Shown: positions 24,251 to 33,319, counted from the first letter of the stretch. The stretch: DNA of 58,826 bases from Brevibacillus centrosporus (GCF_003710815.1 NZ_RHHP01000037.1:1-58826); one strand, 5' to 3'. The notes: generated from the letters alone by a model not told the origin. Numbers and translations are program-made.

Positions 24251-25548
24251 AGCGGCATCCCCAAATTGACGAGTACATACGCCAGGTTTGCTCGCAGATC
24301 AAAAGCAAAGAAGTGCATGAAGCCATTTCACAAGAGCTGGAGGGGCATTTTGCAGATCGGATCGCGGATTACCAGAGTGAAGGCATGAGTGAAAAGGACG
24401 CGGTGGATAGAGCTATTTTGCAAATGGGAGATTCACATCTGATTGGGAAGCAGCTTCATCAAACTCATAAACCGAGGATCGAGTGGAGTTTAGTAGGAAT
24501 GGTAGCCGCTTTGGTCGGTATTGGGCTGCTTACCCTCTATTCTTTGCTAGACAGCCAATCCTTAGTGGATTCTCAGTTCCAGCGTCAAATTCTGTCCGTC
24601 GTTTTGGGAGCGGCTGTGCTAGCGGGGATCCTTTTTGCTGATTACCGCAAGCTCCTGCCCTACTGCAAGCAGTTGTACATGACCACACTTCTGGTGATGC
24701 TGATCTCACTGATGACGAGTGAACAAGTGAACGGTTCCTTGCAATATTTAGACTTAGGGCTCTTTCGCTTCGATTTTCTCAGCCTGAGTCCAATTTTGCT
24801 CGTTCTGTCCGTAGCCGGTCTGTTTAGCCAGTGGAGATGGGAGAGCTGGCGAGATTTTTCAAAAGCCTTGGTGGTGGTTCTAGTCCCTCTGCTCATCTAC
24901 ATGAGTGCTTCTAGAATGTTTATTGGTCTGCTGTATGTTATCGGGTTCGGTGTGCTGCTGTTTTCTTCGCAAATGAGGCGCATGTATAAGTGGTCATTCG
25001 TGGGCTTGATCATGGCACTGTTTTTGGCAGCAATCGGTTTGCTGTTTGCAAAGCCATACGCCATTAGTAGACTGCTCATTTTTCTCGATCCCTACAAGGA
25101 TCCTCTCGGCGCAGGCTACCAAACGGTCCAATCGATGGAAGCGATTCGTTCTGCAGGCTGGTGGGGGCATGGGTTTGGCGCGCAGCTGGCAGAGCTGCCG
25201 GTGACGGAGTCTGACTTCGTATTCGCCTATTTGGTTTACAGCTTTGGCTGGATCGTAGGAGGAGCCGTGCTCTTGATCGGGATTCTGCTGCTGTATCGTA
25301 TCCAAAGAGCGATGGGCCAAGTAAAGGACCGCTTTGGCAGCTTGCTGATCCGGGGCTTGATGGCTGTCTTTTTCGTGCCATTCTTCTGGAGCATTCTGAT
25401 GGCGCTGGGCATCGTTCCAATCTTCTCTGTCAGCCTGCCGTTTATCAGCTATGGCGGCACACAATTTGTCCTTCAAATGGCGGTGTTTGGGATCATCCTG
25501 AGTGTGTATCGGAGAAAGGATATCACGGTACTTGCGGCTAGCCGATAG
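24247..25548 (+). CDS. SEDS family (FtsW/RodA/SpoVE) protein with N-terminal prefix domain
   Basis: 433 residues. The first 75 (MKRHPQIDEYIRQVCSQIKS, then LEGHFADRIADYQSEGMSEKDAV) are a cytosolic helical prefix of the kind found on PadR-linked permeases, with the LEGHFADRI segment typical of that domain. A SEDS glycosyltransferase domain with ten or so helices follows. Landmarks are FLDPYKDPLGAGYQTVQS, GWWGHGFG, ESDFVFAYLVYSFGW (with the conserved acidic residue) and PFISYGGTQFV. SEDS proteins polymerise lipid II glycan strands with a partner class B PBP; none is encoded here. The start ATG 24247 overlaps padR. It is probably a condition-specific peptidoglycan synthase rather than the housekeeping FtsW or RodA. 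Confidence 0.85.
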   Translation: MKRHPQIDEYIRQVCSQIKSKEVHEAISQELEGHFADRIADYQSEGMSEKDAVDRAILQMGDSHLIGKQLHQTHKPRIEWSLVGMVAALVGIGLLTLYSLLDSQSLVDSQFQRQILSVVLGAAVLAGILFADYRKLLPYCKQLYMTTLLVMLISLMTSEQVNGSLQYLDLGLFRFDFLSLSPILLVLSVAGLFSQWRWESWRDFSKALVVVLVPLLIYMSASRMFIGLLYVIGFGVLLFSSQMRRMYKWSFVGLIMALFLAAIGLLFAKPYAISRLLIFLDPYKDPLGAGYQTVQSMEAIRSAGWWGHGFGAQLAELPVTESDFVFAYLVYSFGWIVGGAVLLIGILLLYRIQRAMGQVKDRFGSLLIRGLMAVFFVPFFWSILMALGIVPIFSVSLPFISYGGTQFVLQMAVFGIILSVYRRKDITVLAASR

Positions 25549-25616
25549 ATTCTTGTCCAAAATCTTCCTTTCATAGGGTAAGATGAATAGAAAACGAGAC
25601 GGCTTGGAGGGCTGGT

Positions 25617-26069
25617 ATGGTTACCTTTAGAATCGCCACTGCAAACGATTTGGATCAAATTGTACAAATGCTGGCCGACGATGAGCTCGGAAAAACGAGG
25701 GAGCGCTACGAAACGCCTCTTCCGGAAAGCTATGTAAAGGCCTTTGAAGCGATCAGCTCCGACCAAAATAACGAGTTAGTGGTTGCTTGCCTCGGGGAAG
25801 AAATTGTGGGGGTGCAGCAGATTACGTTTACTCCTTATTTGACGCACCAGGGGAGCTGGAGAGCTACGATAGAAGGAGTGCGGACAGCATCGTCGGTAAG
25901 AGGCAGAGGAATCGGCAGCCAGCTCATTGGATGGGCCATCGATCGTGCAAAAGCGCGTGGATGCCACCTTGTTCAGCTGACAACAGATAAAAAGAGAGAG
26001 GATGCCCATCGCTTTTATGAACGCTTAGGCTTTCAGGCGACTCATGAAGGGATGAAGTTGAAGCTTTGA
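25617..26069 (+). CDS. GNAT family N-acetyltransferase
   Basis: 150-residue acetyl-CoA-dependent acyltransferase. The acetyl-CoA pyrophosphate loop is RGRGIGSQLIGWAIDRA (about residues 98-114), with the later motif AHRFYERLGFQATHEG. The overall length suits a single GNAT domain. The start ATG 25617 follows GGAGGG. It is monocistronic, with a terminator 18 bases after its stop. The acceptor substrate is unknown. Confidence 0.87.
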   Translation: MVTFRIATANDLDQIVQMLADDELGKTRERYETPLPESYVKAFEAISSDQNNELVVACLGEEIVGVQQITFTPYLTHQGSWRATIEGVRTASSVRGRGIGSQLIGWAIDRAKARGCHLVQLTTDKKREDAHRFYERLGFQATHEGMKLKL

Positions 26070-26086
26070 TGGGCTAGGCTAGGCAG

Positions 26087-26120
26087 GATCAAATGCGCAG
26101 ATTCGCATTTGGTCTTTTTT
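26087..26120 (+). terminator. Rho-independent terminator after GNAT gene
   Basis: GATCAAATGCG (26087-26097) pairs with CGCATTTGGTC (26104-26114; one G-T pair), followed by TTTTTT. Confidence 0.85.
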
Positions 26121-26184
26121 ATTAGCCAGCAAGTTTTCTATGGGGTATAGGAAAAGACTAAATAAACAAAATATTAAGAATATA

Positions 26185-26231
26185 TTGACTAGTATATAAA
26201 CATAATTTATCATGATAATAAATCATTATCA
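26185..26231 (+). promoter_or_regulatory. Promoter with regulon operator, copy A (peptide-type ABC operon)
   Basis: TTGACT (26185-26190), 17-base spacer, TATCAT (26208-26213). A 25-base motif at 26207-26231 lies over the -10 box: left part TTATCATG, core AATAAAT (26217-26223), right part ATTATCA. It matches copy B (34153) at 21 of 25 positions and copy C (33282) at 19. The motif is partly palindromic (TGATAAT and ATTATCA arms). It lies about 137 bases before the binding-protein gene. The leader holds nothing certain, only a GGTGATCAC sequence (26275-26283) also found at the copy B leader. Confidence 0.75.
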
Positions 26232-26367
26232 AATCAGTGGAGAGAAACGAAAATTACATAGAAATAGCGGGGTGATCACCTGTAGCAAGTCTTAGCGACT
26301 GTCGTGCCGTGCGAAGAATTTCTTCTCATTCGTGTGAAAAGGTCTAGTCTAAGGGGGCATACAGAAT

Positions 26368-28020
26368 ATGCGATTGACCCGAACGAAACAGGTAGTCTGC
26401 TCGCTTTTGCTCGTGACTTCTCTCTTGGCCGGCTGTGGAAAGGAGAGCGCTGCGCCTGCCCCAGCATCAGGTACGCCCGGTACGGAGGCAAAGGCAAGCG
26501 GCGGAGAATTTATTTTCGGTCTTGCTAGTGAGCCCACTGTTTTAGACCCTGGTGTAGAGCCGAGCGCTGCCGGCTACCGGGTGTTCCGCCAGATATTTGA
26601 CAGCCTCGTGGTAGAGACAGCCGATCACAGCTTTAAGCCGTGGCTGGCTACCTCGTGGGAGATCAGCCCTGACGCCAAGCAGTTTACGTTTCACCTGCGA
26701 AAAGATGTAAAATTCCACGATGGAACTCCCTTTAATGCGGAAGCTGTGAAATTCAATTTTGATCGCATCGTAGATCCAAAGACAAAATCACGCTTTGCCG
26801 TCTCCCTGATCGGCCCCTATGATTCCTCGGAAGTGATTGACGAGTACACCATCCGCGTAAATTTCAAACAGCCTCATGCGCCATTCATGGAAGCATTGAG
26901 CCAGGCATTTTTAGGAATGGCATCTCCGACTGCCGTGAAGAAGTTCGGTGACAAGTTTGGACAAAACCCAGTAGGAACAGGACCCTTTGTTTTTGAGAAA
27001 TGGATCCAGAAGAGTGAGATCGCCTTAAATAAAAATCCTGATTACAACTGGGCTCCCGAAACCGCAGGCCACACAGGGGCAGCCTACCTGGACAAATTGA
27101 TCTACCGCATCATCCCTGAGGATTCCACGAGAGTCGGCTCTGTACAAAGCGGTCAGATCGCCGCAGCGGAAACCATTCCTCCGCAAAACATTGTTGCTTT
27201 CAAGAACGACAGCAACATCCAGATGCTAGAAGCTCAATCGCCTGGCTCCCCCTACACGCTTATGCTCAATACAACCAAACAGCCGTGGGATGATGTCAAG
27301 GTACGTACAGCAGTCATGCTGGCGATCGACATGGACACCATCGTAAAAACCTTGTACATGGGCACCTACCAAAGGGCATGGGGGCCATTGACACCTTCCA
27401 CTGCAGGCTATGATCCAAAGGTAGAAAACTCCTGGAAGCCTGATACGGCAAAAGCAAATCAGCTGCTCGACGAGGCTGGCTGGACCGAGCGGGATGCGAA
27501 CGGCACCCGGATGAAAAACGGTCAGCCACTGGTGATGAACTATCTGATTGGAACGCCAAACCGGGAAAAACGCCATGATATCGGTACGATGATGCAGCAG
27601 CAGCTCAAGCAAATAGGAATCTCCGTAAAAATCGATCTCCAAGCGACCAACGCCGTCGTCAGTGCTATCATGAATGGGCAGTATGACATGACTGGGACAA
27701 GTCTCGTACAGGGAGACCCAGATGTCTTGCGCTCCATTTACCACTCTATCAACACACCTACTCCCCAAAAATTCGCCTTTAATCTCGGACACTTGGAAAA
27801 CCAGGAAATCGACCAGCTATTAATGGACGGCTTAAAGAGTACGGATCTGAAGGTTCGCTCTGACATTTACGCCAAAGTACAGGAGTATCTGATCGAAAAT
27901 GCATTGACCCTGCCAACTTATGTATTTCCTTATACCGTTGCGGCGCAAAAGGAATTCACAGGCATTCAGTTTGACTCGCGCGCGTACCCCTTGTTCTACG
28001 ATGTCGCGAAAACACAATAG
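26368..28020 (+). CDS. Peptide/nickel-type ABC transporter substrate-binding lipoprotein (SBP_bac_5)
   Basis: 550-residue extracytoplasmic binding protein of the DppA/OppA family. It has a signal peptide with lipobox LLAGC (Cys23) and a short Pro/Ala linker, then the family pattern EPTVLDPGVEPS, FTFHLRKDVKFHDGTPFNAE and VGTGPFVFEKW. Length is normal for the family. ATG 26368 follows AAGGGGG. It is the first gene of an operon with two permeases, an amidohydrolase and a fused ATPase, under operator copy A. The ligand may be a dipeptide or a peptide-like conjugate; the family also binds other molecules, so specificity is not certain. Confidence 0.9.
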   Translation: MRLTRTKQVVCSLLLVTSLLAGCGKESAAPAPASGTPGTEAKASGGEFIFGLASEPTVLDPGVEPSAAGYRVFRQIFDSLVVETADHSFKPWLATSWEISPDAKQFTFHLRKDVKFHDGTPFNAEAVKFNFDRIVDPKTKSRFAVSLIGPYDSSEVIDEYTIRVNFKQPHAPFMEALSQAFLGMASPTAVKKFGDKFGQNPVGTGPFVFEKWIQKSEIALNKNPDYNWAPETAGHTGAAYLDKLIYRIIPEDSTRVGSVQSGQIAAAETIPPQNIVAFKNDSNIQMLEAQSPGSPYTLMLNTTKQPWDDVKVRTAVMLAIDMDTIVKTLYMGTYQRAWGPLTPSTAGYDPKVENSWKPDTAKANQLLDEAGWTERDANGTRMKNGQPLVMNYLIGTPNREKRHDIGTMMQQQLKQIGISVKIDLQATNAVVSAIMNGQYDMTGTSLVQGDPDVLRSIYHSINTPTPQKFAFNLGHLENQEIDQLLMDGLKSTDLKVRSDIYAKVQEYLIENALTLPTYVFPYTVAAQKEFTGIQFDSRAYPLFYDVAKTQ

Positions 28021-28057
28021 TAGAACCACGCAGGAGGAGAAGTAGGAGGCGGTTTCC

Positions 28058-28984
28058 ATGATTGGTTTTCTAGTGCGGAGGATTCTCGCTGCCATCCCGG
28101 TCCTATTCGGTGTAGCTACACTGGTGTTTTTCATTCTCCGCCTCCTGCCTGGCGACCCGATCGCGCTCATGCTCGCGGGTGCTCCGGCAGACGAGGAGAC
28201 GATGAACAACCTGCGCCAGCAATTCGGACTGGATCAGCCATTAATCATGCAATACTTCACGTTTTTGGGACATATCGCCACTGGGAACTTTGGGCAATCC
28301 TTTGTCAGAAGTGAGCCTGTGATGGGGATGATTGGAGAGCAGTTCGTCTCTACCCTGATGCTGACCTTGGCGAGCACATTAATTGCCGTCGTACTGGGAG
28401 CGGTACTGGGGGTCATCTCCGCCATTCATCGAAATGGCTGGGCAGACTTTGTCATTCGGATCATCAGTTTACTGGGGATTTCGATGCCTACTTTCTGGTC
28501 AGGGATCTTATTGATACTCATATTCTCCGTCCACCTGAACTGGTTTCCCGCGACCGGATCAGGCGGCTTCAGCAGGCTGGTGCTCCCTGCTTGTGCCCTC
28601 GGCTTGGTGGGCGCAGGCTTTATTGTCCGGATGGTCCGCAACAGTATGCTGGAGGTCATCAATGAACAGTTCATTATGACACTGCGCTCGAAGGGGCTGT
28701 CAGAGAGGATCGTCATGTACCAGCATGCTTTGCGAAATGCACTGATTCCTGCCGTCACGATGGTTGGCGTGCAAATCGGTGAGCTGCTCGCAGGAGCGGT
28801 GATTATCGAAACGGTTTTTGCCAGACAAGGGTTGGGGCGGTTGATCGTCGATGCCATCATGAACAAAGACTTTCCCACCGTGGAAGGAGCGGTACTGTTT
28901 ACGGCAATCGTCTACGTCGTCGTCAATATTCTCGTCGATGTTTCCTACTCGGTGATTGATCCGAGAGTCCGAACATCCAATTAG
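28058..28984 (+). CDS. Peptide-type ABC transporter permease, DppB/OppB family
   Basis: 308 residues, about six membrane helices. The DppB-type start (MIGFLVRRILAAIPVLFGVA) with the FFILRLLPGDP segment is followed by the periplasmic loop LRQQFGLDQPLIMQY and the EAA loop MTLRSKGLSERIVMYQHALR. It forms a heterodimer with the DppC-type permease encoded 1.2 kb downstream. The ribosome-binding site is AGGAGG. Unusually, an amidohydrolase gene lies between the two permease genes. Confidence 0.9.
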   Translation: MIGFLVRRILAAIPVLFGVATLVFFILRLLPGDPIALMLAGAPADEETMNNLRQQFGLDQPLIMQYFTFLGHIATGNFGQSFVRSEPVMGMIGEQFVSTLMLTLASTLIAVVLGAVLGVISAIHRNGWADFVIRIISLLGISMPTFWSGILLILIFSVHLNWFPATGSGGFSRLVLPACALGLVGAGFIVRMVRNSMLEVINEQFIMTLRSKGLSERIVMYQHALRNALIPAVTMVGVQIGELLAGAVIIETVFARQGLGRLIVDAIMNKDFPTVEGAVLFTAIVYVVVNILVDVSYSVIDPRVRTSN

Positions 28985-28999
28985 GGAGATGAGCCATCC

Positions 29000-30178
29000 A
29001 TGAAATATTTGTTGAAAGCAGAACGCGTTCTCAGCGGAAGAAAAGGGGAAGTCATCAAGAATGGTGCTGTATTGGTAGATGGGGAGTCAATCGTGTCCGT
29101 AGGGTCAGCAGATGTCGTAGGCGCACATATCGATCCCAATGTGAAGGTGATCGATTTCGGCGAACGGACACTGATGCCTGGAATGATTGACTGTCACGTC
29201 CATCTGGGATTCGACGGGAGTGCAGATCCCGTGACACGTATGAAAAAAAGTACCGACGAACAGCTTCTGGTGCTCATGCTGTACAATGCGAGGCTGCTCC
29301 TGCGCTCTGGAGTAACGACTGCCAGGGAAATGGGAGCGAGAAGCTTCCTGGACCTGGTCGTGAAAGAGGCGATCGAGGAAGGAACAGCTGTCGGTCCAAA
29401 CCTGCTTGTAAGCAATCGTCCCATCACCAGCACCGGTGGGCACTGCTGGTTTATGGGCTGCGAATGCGACGATACCGTAGCGGTCAAGAGAGCCGTTCGC
29501 GATCATGTGAAAGCAGGCGCAGATTTCATCAAGATCATGCATACAGGCGGGTTCATGACGAAAGGTTCAGCGCCCTGGTACAACCAGTTTGATCGCAAAG
29601 AGCTGGAAACCGCTACGTATGAATCACATCGGCTGGACAAAAAAATTGCCGTCCATGCCCATGGAGCGGTAGGGATCAAGGATGCTGTCGATGTCGGCGT
29701 TGATACGATCGAGCACTGTTCGTGGGTCACTTCCAGTGGCTACGACTACTCGGAGGAAGCGGCAGAGAAAATCGTGGAAAAAGGAATTCACATCTGCTTG
29801 ACGACTAATGTGGGGTGGGGAAGAATGAGCGGTCAATGGCTGGAGGAACGTTTGCAAAACATCAGTCGGATGAAGGCGTTGGGGATGAAATTTATCGCGG
29901 GGACAGATGCGGGAATCAATCTGGTTCCGCATGACAAGTACGTCGGAGGACTGGAAGCCCTTCAGATGGTGGGCCTCTCCAACGAGGAGATCATCGAAAG
30001 CGCAACGATCGTCGCAGCTGAAGCCTGTGGGATCGATCAAACGGTGGGAACGCTTGCGCCGGGAATGCGAGCAGACATCATCGCAGTCGACGGCAATCCC
30101 CTCAGCAATATTTCGGACCTATGGAATGTCGATTGGGTCATGCGAGCAGGAACCGTTCCTGATTTTGCCCAGCTGTAA
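29000..30178 (+). CDS. Amidohydrolase (imidazolonepropionase / prolidase-like M38 family)
   Basis: 392-residue metal-dependent hydrolase of the amidohydrolase superfamily. The HxH metal pair is in MPGMIDCHVHLGFDG (around residue 63-65). A lysine-bearing ADFIKIMHTGGF, AVHAHGA, DTIEHCSW and the catalytic Asp in IAGTDAGIN complete a typical binuclear or mononuclear site, and the C-terminus has LAPGMRADIIAVDGNP. Close relatives act on Xaa-Pro or other dipeptides, N-acyl amino acids or imidazolones. Encoded between the two permease genes of a peptide-type transporter, it most likely cleaves the imported compound, for instance a peptide or amide bond. Start ATG 29000 follows GGGAGATGAG. Confidence 0.85.
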   Translation: MKYLLKAERVLSGRKGEVIKNGAVLVDGESIVSVGSADVVGAHIDPNVKVIDFGERTLMPGMIDCHVHLGFDGSADPVTRMKKSTDEQLLVLMLYNARLLLRSGVTTAREMGARSFLDLVVKEAIEEGTAVGPNLLVSNRPITSTGGHCWFMGCECDDTVAVKRAVRDHVKAGADFIKIMHTGGFMTKGSAPWYNQFDRKELETATYESHRLDKKIAVHAHGAVGIKDAVDVGVDTIEHCSWVTSSGYDYSEEAAEKIVEKGIHICLTTNVGWGRMSGQWLEERLQNISRMKALGMKFIAGTDAGINLVPHDKYVGGLEALQMVGLSNEEIIESATIVAAEACGIDQTVGTLAPGMRADIIAVDGNPLSNISDLWNVDWVMRAGTVPDFAQL

Positions 30179-30212
30179 GGCAGTCCTATTTCATGAGAAG
30201 GGAGGAAGGAAC

Positions 30213-31106
30213 GTGTCTTCTCAAATCACCCCTGCGTCCGTAAAAGGCACCGTACAAAAGACAAAGGTCAGGCATGCCCCTAAACTCAGCTACGTCAAAA
30301 AGCTGCCTGTCATTTTTGCCAGCATGGTCGTGGCATTCACGGTTCTTTGTGCCATCTTTCCCAGTTTGATCGCTACTTCGACACCGACTGAAATGGACAG
30401 TACCGCTCTCCTGCAGGGACCTGGCATCCAGCATTTGTTCGGAACCGATCATTATGGCAGAGACGTCTTCAGTCTGGTTGTCTACGGCAGCCGCGAATCG
30501 CTCATTGTCGGGATCGCATCCGTTTTGGTTGGGGCCGTGATTGGGGGAGCCATCGGATTGATTGCGGGGTACGCAGGCGGAGTGACCGAAATGCTGCTCA
30601 TGCGTTTCATTGACATTCTGATGACGCTCCCGGGTATATTGCTGGCATTGACGATTGCAGCTGTTCTGGGCCCCAGTACGATGAATGTTATCATAGCCGT
30701 CAGTATTTCATCTGTGCCGAGTTATGCCCGCATTATGCGCAGTCAGGTACTCAGCGTCAAAAGCCGTACATTTATCGATGCAGCACAGGCAGTAGGGACT
30801 TCTCACACCCACATTTTGTTCCGGCATATTCTTCCGAACTCCCTCTCTCCGCTGCTGGTTGTAGGGACAGTAGGAGTAGGAGTTTCCATTCTGGTCAGCT
30901 CCGGTCTGAGCTTTCTTGGTCTGGGCTCGCAAGGAGAAATTCCAGGCTGGGGGCAGCTTCTCTCCGATGGTCGGGACTATCTCACCGTAGCGTGGTGGAT
31001 TGCGACTTTTCCGGGGCTAGCGATCACGCTCCTCGTTCTGTCGGTCAACTTGATTGGGGATGAGCTGCGGGACATCTTTGACCCTAAAATCAGCCATAAG
31101 AGATGA
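30213..31106 (+). CDS. Peptide-type ABC transporter permease, DppC/OppC family
   Basis: 297 residues starting at GTG 30213 behind GGGAGGAAGG; the frame is open upstream inside the amidohydrolase gene but has no such signal. DppC landmarks: HLFGTDHYGRDVFSLVVYGSR, the long IGGAIGLIAGYAGG helix, FIDAAQAVGTSHTHILFRH (EAA loop) and LSFLGLGSQGEIPGWGQLL. It pairs with the DppB-type permease encoded upstream. Confidence 0.9.
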   Translation: MSSQITPASVKGTVQKTKVRHAPKLSYVKKLPVIFASMVVAFTVLCAIFPSLIATSTPTEMDSTALLQGPGIQHLFGTDHYGRDVFSLVVYGSRESLIVGIASVLVGAVIGGAIGLIAGYAGGVTEMLLMRFIDILMTLPGILLALTIAAVLGPSTMNVIIAVSISSVPSYARIMRSQVLSVKSRTFIDAAQAVGTSHTHILFRHILPNSLSPLLVVGTVGVGVSILVSSGLSFLGLGSQGEIPGWGQLLSDGRDYLTVAWWIATFPGLAITLLVLSVNLIGDELRDIFDPKISHKR

Positions 31107-31160
31107 ATGCATGTAAAAGCCGGTCGTTCGATCTGATCTTTTCGGAAAGGAAGAAGCCGC

Positions 31161-33188
31161 GTGGAAGAACTTTTAGATGTGAGGGACCTGACTGTTGACT
31201 TTATGACGAAAACCGGCTTGTTGACCGCGATAAACGAAGTATCCTTTCACATCAAAAAAGGAGAAATCGTCTGTCTGGTAGGCGAATCGGGGAGCGGTAA
31301 GACCATCACTTCGCTGTCGATTATGCGTCTGATCGAGCACGCAAACGGGCAAATCGCGGACGGCACGATACGGTTTGCCCAGCAGGATATCGCACAAATG
31401 CAGCAAGAGGAAATCCGCAAAATACGCGGGAAGAAGATTGCGATGATTTTTCAGGAGCCAATGACAGCCCTGGACCCGGTTTTCACGATTGGCTTTCAGA
31501 TTATGGAGGTCATTCTCCGCCATGAGCCCGTGAGCAAGGAGGACGCCTGGAAGCGTGCCGTCTATTTGCTCCAGCGCGTCGGGATTCCTGAGCCAAAGAT
31601 TCGGATGAACCAGTATCCGCACGAGCTGTCGGGCGGCATGCGCCAAAGAGCCATGATTGCCATCGCCTTGGCGTGCAATCCTGAGCTGCTGATTGCGGAT
31701 GAACCGACGACGGCGCTGGATGTCACGATTCAATCGCAAATACTCGACCTGCTGCGGGAGCTAAAAGACGAGTTTCAAATGTCCATTTTGTTGATAACGC
31801 ATGATTTGGGAGTAGCGGCGGAAATGGCAGACCGGATCATCGTGATGTACACAGGGAGGGTCGTGGAGCAAGCCACTGTCCATCAGCTGTTTGAGCAGCC
31901 CTATCATCCGTATACCCAGGGCTTGCTGCAATCGATTCCTTCTATTGATGTAGAAAGAGGAGGCAGATTGCACTCCATCAAGGGGACGATTCCCAGCCTG
32001 ACGAATCTTCCCTCTGGCTGTCGCTTCCAGCCTCGCTGTCCGCATGCAACCCTGCATTGCGAGTCCCACGAGCCCATGCTGGCAGAGCTGGACGGGCGGC
32101 AGGTAGCCTGCTGGCATGCAAAGGAAATCGCGGAAAGAGACAAAGACGGGCTTCTCTTTCAGGCAAAGCCGGCAAGCGGAGAGAAACAACGAGCGGAGGC
32201 AGGTACTCAAGAGGATCCTAACAGAAAAGTGCTGATCGACGTCCAGGATTTGAAGAAGTACTTCCCGATTAAAAAAGGAATCCTGAACCGCGTAACCGGG
32301 CAAATCAAGGCGGTCGATGGCGTGACTTTTCAAATTTTCCAAGGAGAGACCTTTGGGCTTGTCGGGGAATCGGGCTGCGGCAAGACCACCCTCGGCCGTA
32401 CCTTGCTTCGCCTGCAACAGGCGACAAGCGGGCGCGTTTTATTTGAAGACCGCGATCTATTTCAGATGAATGGGAAGGAGATGCGTGAGGCGCGCAGAGA
32501 GATGCAAATTATTTTTCAGGACCCGTATGGCTCGCTGAATCCACGCTGGACAATCGGCGATATTATCGAGGAACCGCTGCGCGCACATGGCTCTTTGCAA
32601 GGGCAAGACCTGAAATATCGCGTGCAGGAGCTGCTGGAGTGGGTTGGTCTGGACCCGGCCTGGTATAAGCGCTACCCTCATGAATTCTCAGGGGGACAGC
32701 GCCAAAGAATCGGTATCGCCCGAGCCATTGCCTTACAGCCCAAATTCATTGTGGGCGACGAAGCCGTGTCGGCGCTGGACGTCTCTGTTCAATCGCAGGT
32801 CATTAATTTGCTTTGCGACCTGCAGAGCAAGCTGGGCCTGACCTACCTGTTTATTGCCCACGGTCTCGATGTTGTCCGGCATATCTCCGACCGAATCGGA
32901 GTGATGTACTTAGGAAAGCTCGTGGAGGTAGCTCCGACCGACGAGCTGTTCACTCACCCCACGCATCCGTACACAAAAGCACTCCTCTCCGCGATTCCTG
33001 TGCCGAACCCGGAGAGGAGGCGGAGCTCGATCAAGCTGGAAGGGGAGATTCCCTCTCCTGCCAATCCTCCTTCGGGCTGCCGTTTTCGGACGCGTTGTCC
33101 TGCGGCGACAGAACGCTGCAAGTCCGAGATACCAGAGCTAAAAGAAGTGGGCAAGGGACATTGGGTTTCCTGTCACTTCGCCATGTAG
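31161..33188 (+). CDS. Fused DppD-DppF-type ABC ATPase
   Basis: 675 residues: two complete oligopeptide-type ATPase domains in one chain. The first has Walker A GESGSGKT near residue 41, LSGGMRQR and LIADEPTTALD; the second has GESGCGKTT near residue 400 and FSGGQRQR. In the second domain Walker B reads GDEAVSALD (usual Pro replaced by Ala) and the switch region AHGLDVV (usual Asp after His replaced by Gly). The catalytic Glu and His remain. Both halves end in the Cys-rich oligopeptide C-terminal motif (GCRFQPRCPHA, GCRFRTRCPAA). GTG start at 31161. It energises the DppB/DppC pair and ends the operon. Confidence 0.9.
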   Translation: MEELLDVRDLTVDFMTKTGLLTAINEVSFHIKKGEIVCLVGESGSGKTITSLSIMRLIEHANGQIADGTIRFAQQDIAQMQQEEIRKIRGKKIAMIFQEPMTALDPVFTIGFQIMEVILRHEPVSKEDAWKRAVYLLQRVGIPEPKIRMNQYPHELSGGMRQRAMIAIALACNPELLIADEPTTALDVTIQSQILDLLRELKDEFQMSILLITHDLGVAAEMADRIIVMYTGRVVEQATVHQLFEQPYHPYTQGLLQSIPSIDVERGGRLHSIKGTIPSLTNLPSGCRFQPRCPHATLHCESHEPMLAELDGRQVACWHAKEIAERDKDGLLFQAKPASGEKQRAEAGTQEDPNRKVLIDVQDLKKYFPIKKGILNRVTGQIKAVDGVTFQIFQGETFGLVGESGCGKTTLGRTLLRLQQATSGRVLFEDRDLFQMNGKEMREARREMQIIFQDPYGSLNPRWTIGDIIEEPLRAHGSLQGQDLKYRVQELLEWVGLDPAWYKRYPHEFSGGQRQRIGIARAIALQPKFIVGDEAVSALDVSVQSQVINLLCDLQSKLGLTYLFIAHGLDVVRHISDRIGVMYLGKLVEVAPTDELFTHPTHPYTKALLSAIPVPNPERRRSSIKLEGEIPSPANPPSGCRFRTRCPAATERCKSEIPELKEVGKGHWVSCHFAM

Positions 33189-33259
33189 AAGGCATACACC
33201 TAGCTGCCCTCGGTATGCAACTGGGGGCTTCCTTTCCTTTGCTTGAAAAGGCAGGATGA

Positions 33260-33306
33260 TTGACCTCACATAGAAAACAAATTATTATTGAAATAAATTA
33301 TTCTCA
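33260..33306 (+). promoter_or_regulatory. Promoter with regulon operator, copy C (regulator gene, autoregulation)
   Basis: TTGACC (33260-33265), 17-base spacer, TATTAT (33283-33288). The 25-base motif (33282-33306; TTATTATT, core AATAAAT at 33292-33298, ATTCTCA) lies over the -10 exactly as in copies A and B. It matches copy B at 21 of 25 positions. Since this promoter lies inside the longest open frame of the regulator, the true start codon must be downstream, supporting TTG 33320. Confidence 0.7.
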
Positions 33307-33319
33307 CGAGGTGAAAGGT

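Noticed and set aside
26207..26231. Possible Fur box before the peptide-type ABC operon
   Set aside because: TGATAAT and ATTATCA arms are present but separated by 5 bases, not the 1 base of the 7-1-7 Fur box. The same 25-base motif recurs at two other promoters beside a YheO-like regulator, which explains it better.
26275..26298. Seven-codon leader peptide (GTG start, containing Cys) in the leader of the peptide-type ABC operon
   Set aside because: The upstream GGGG is a weak ribosome-binding site and there is no attenuator hairpin after it. The shared GGTGATCAC with the 34183 region may just reflect ribosome-binding-site sequence.
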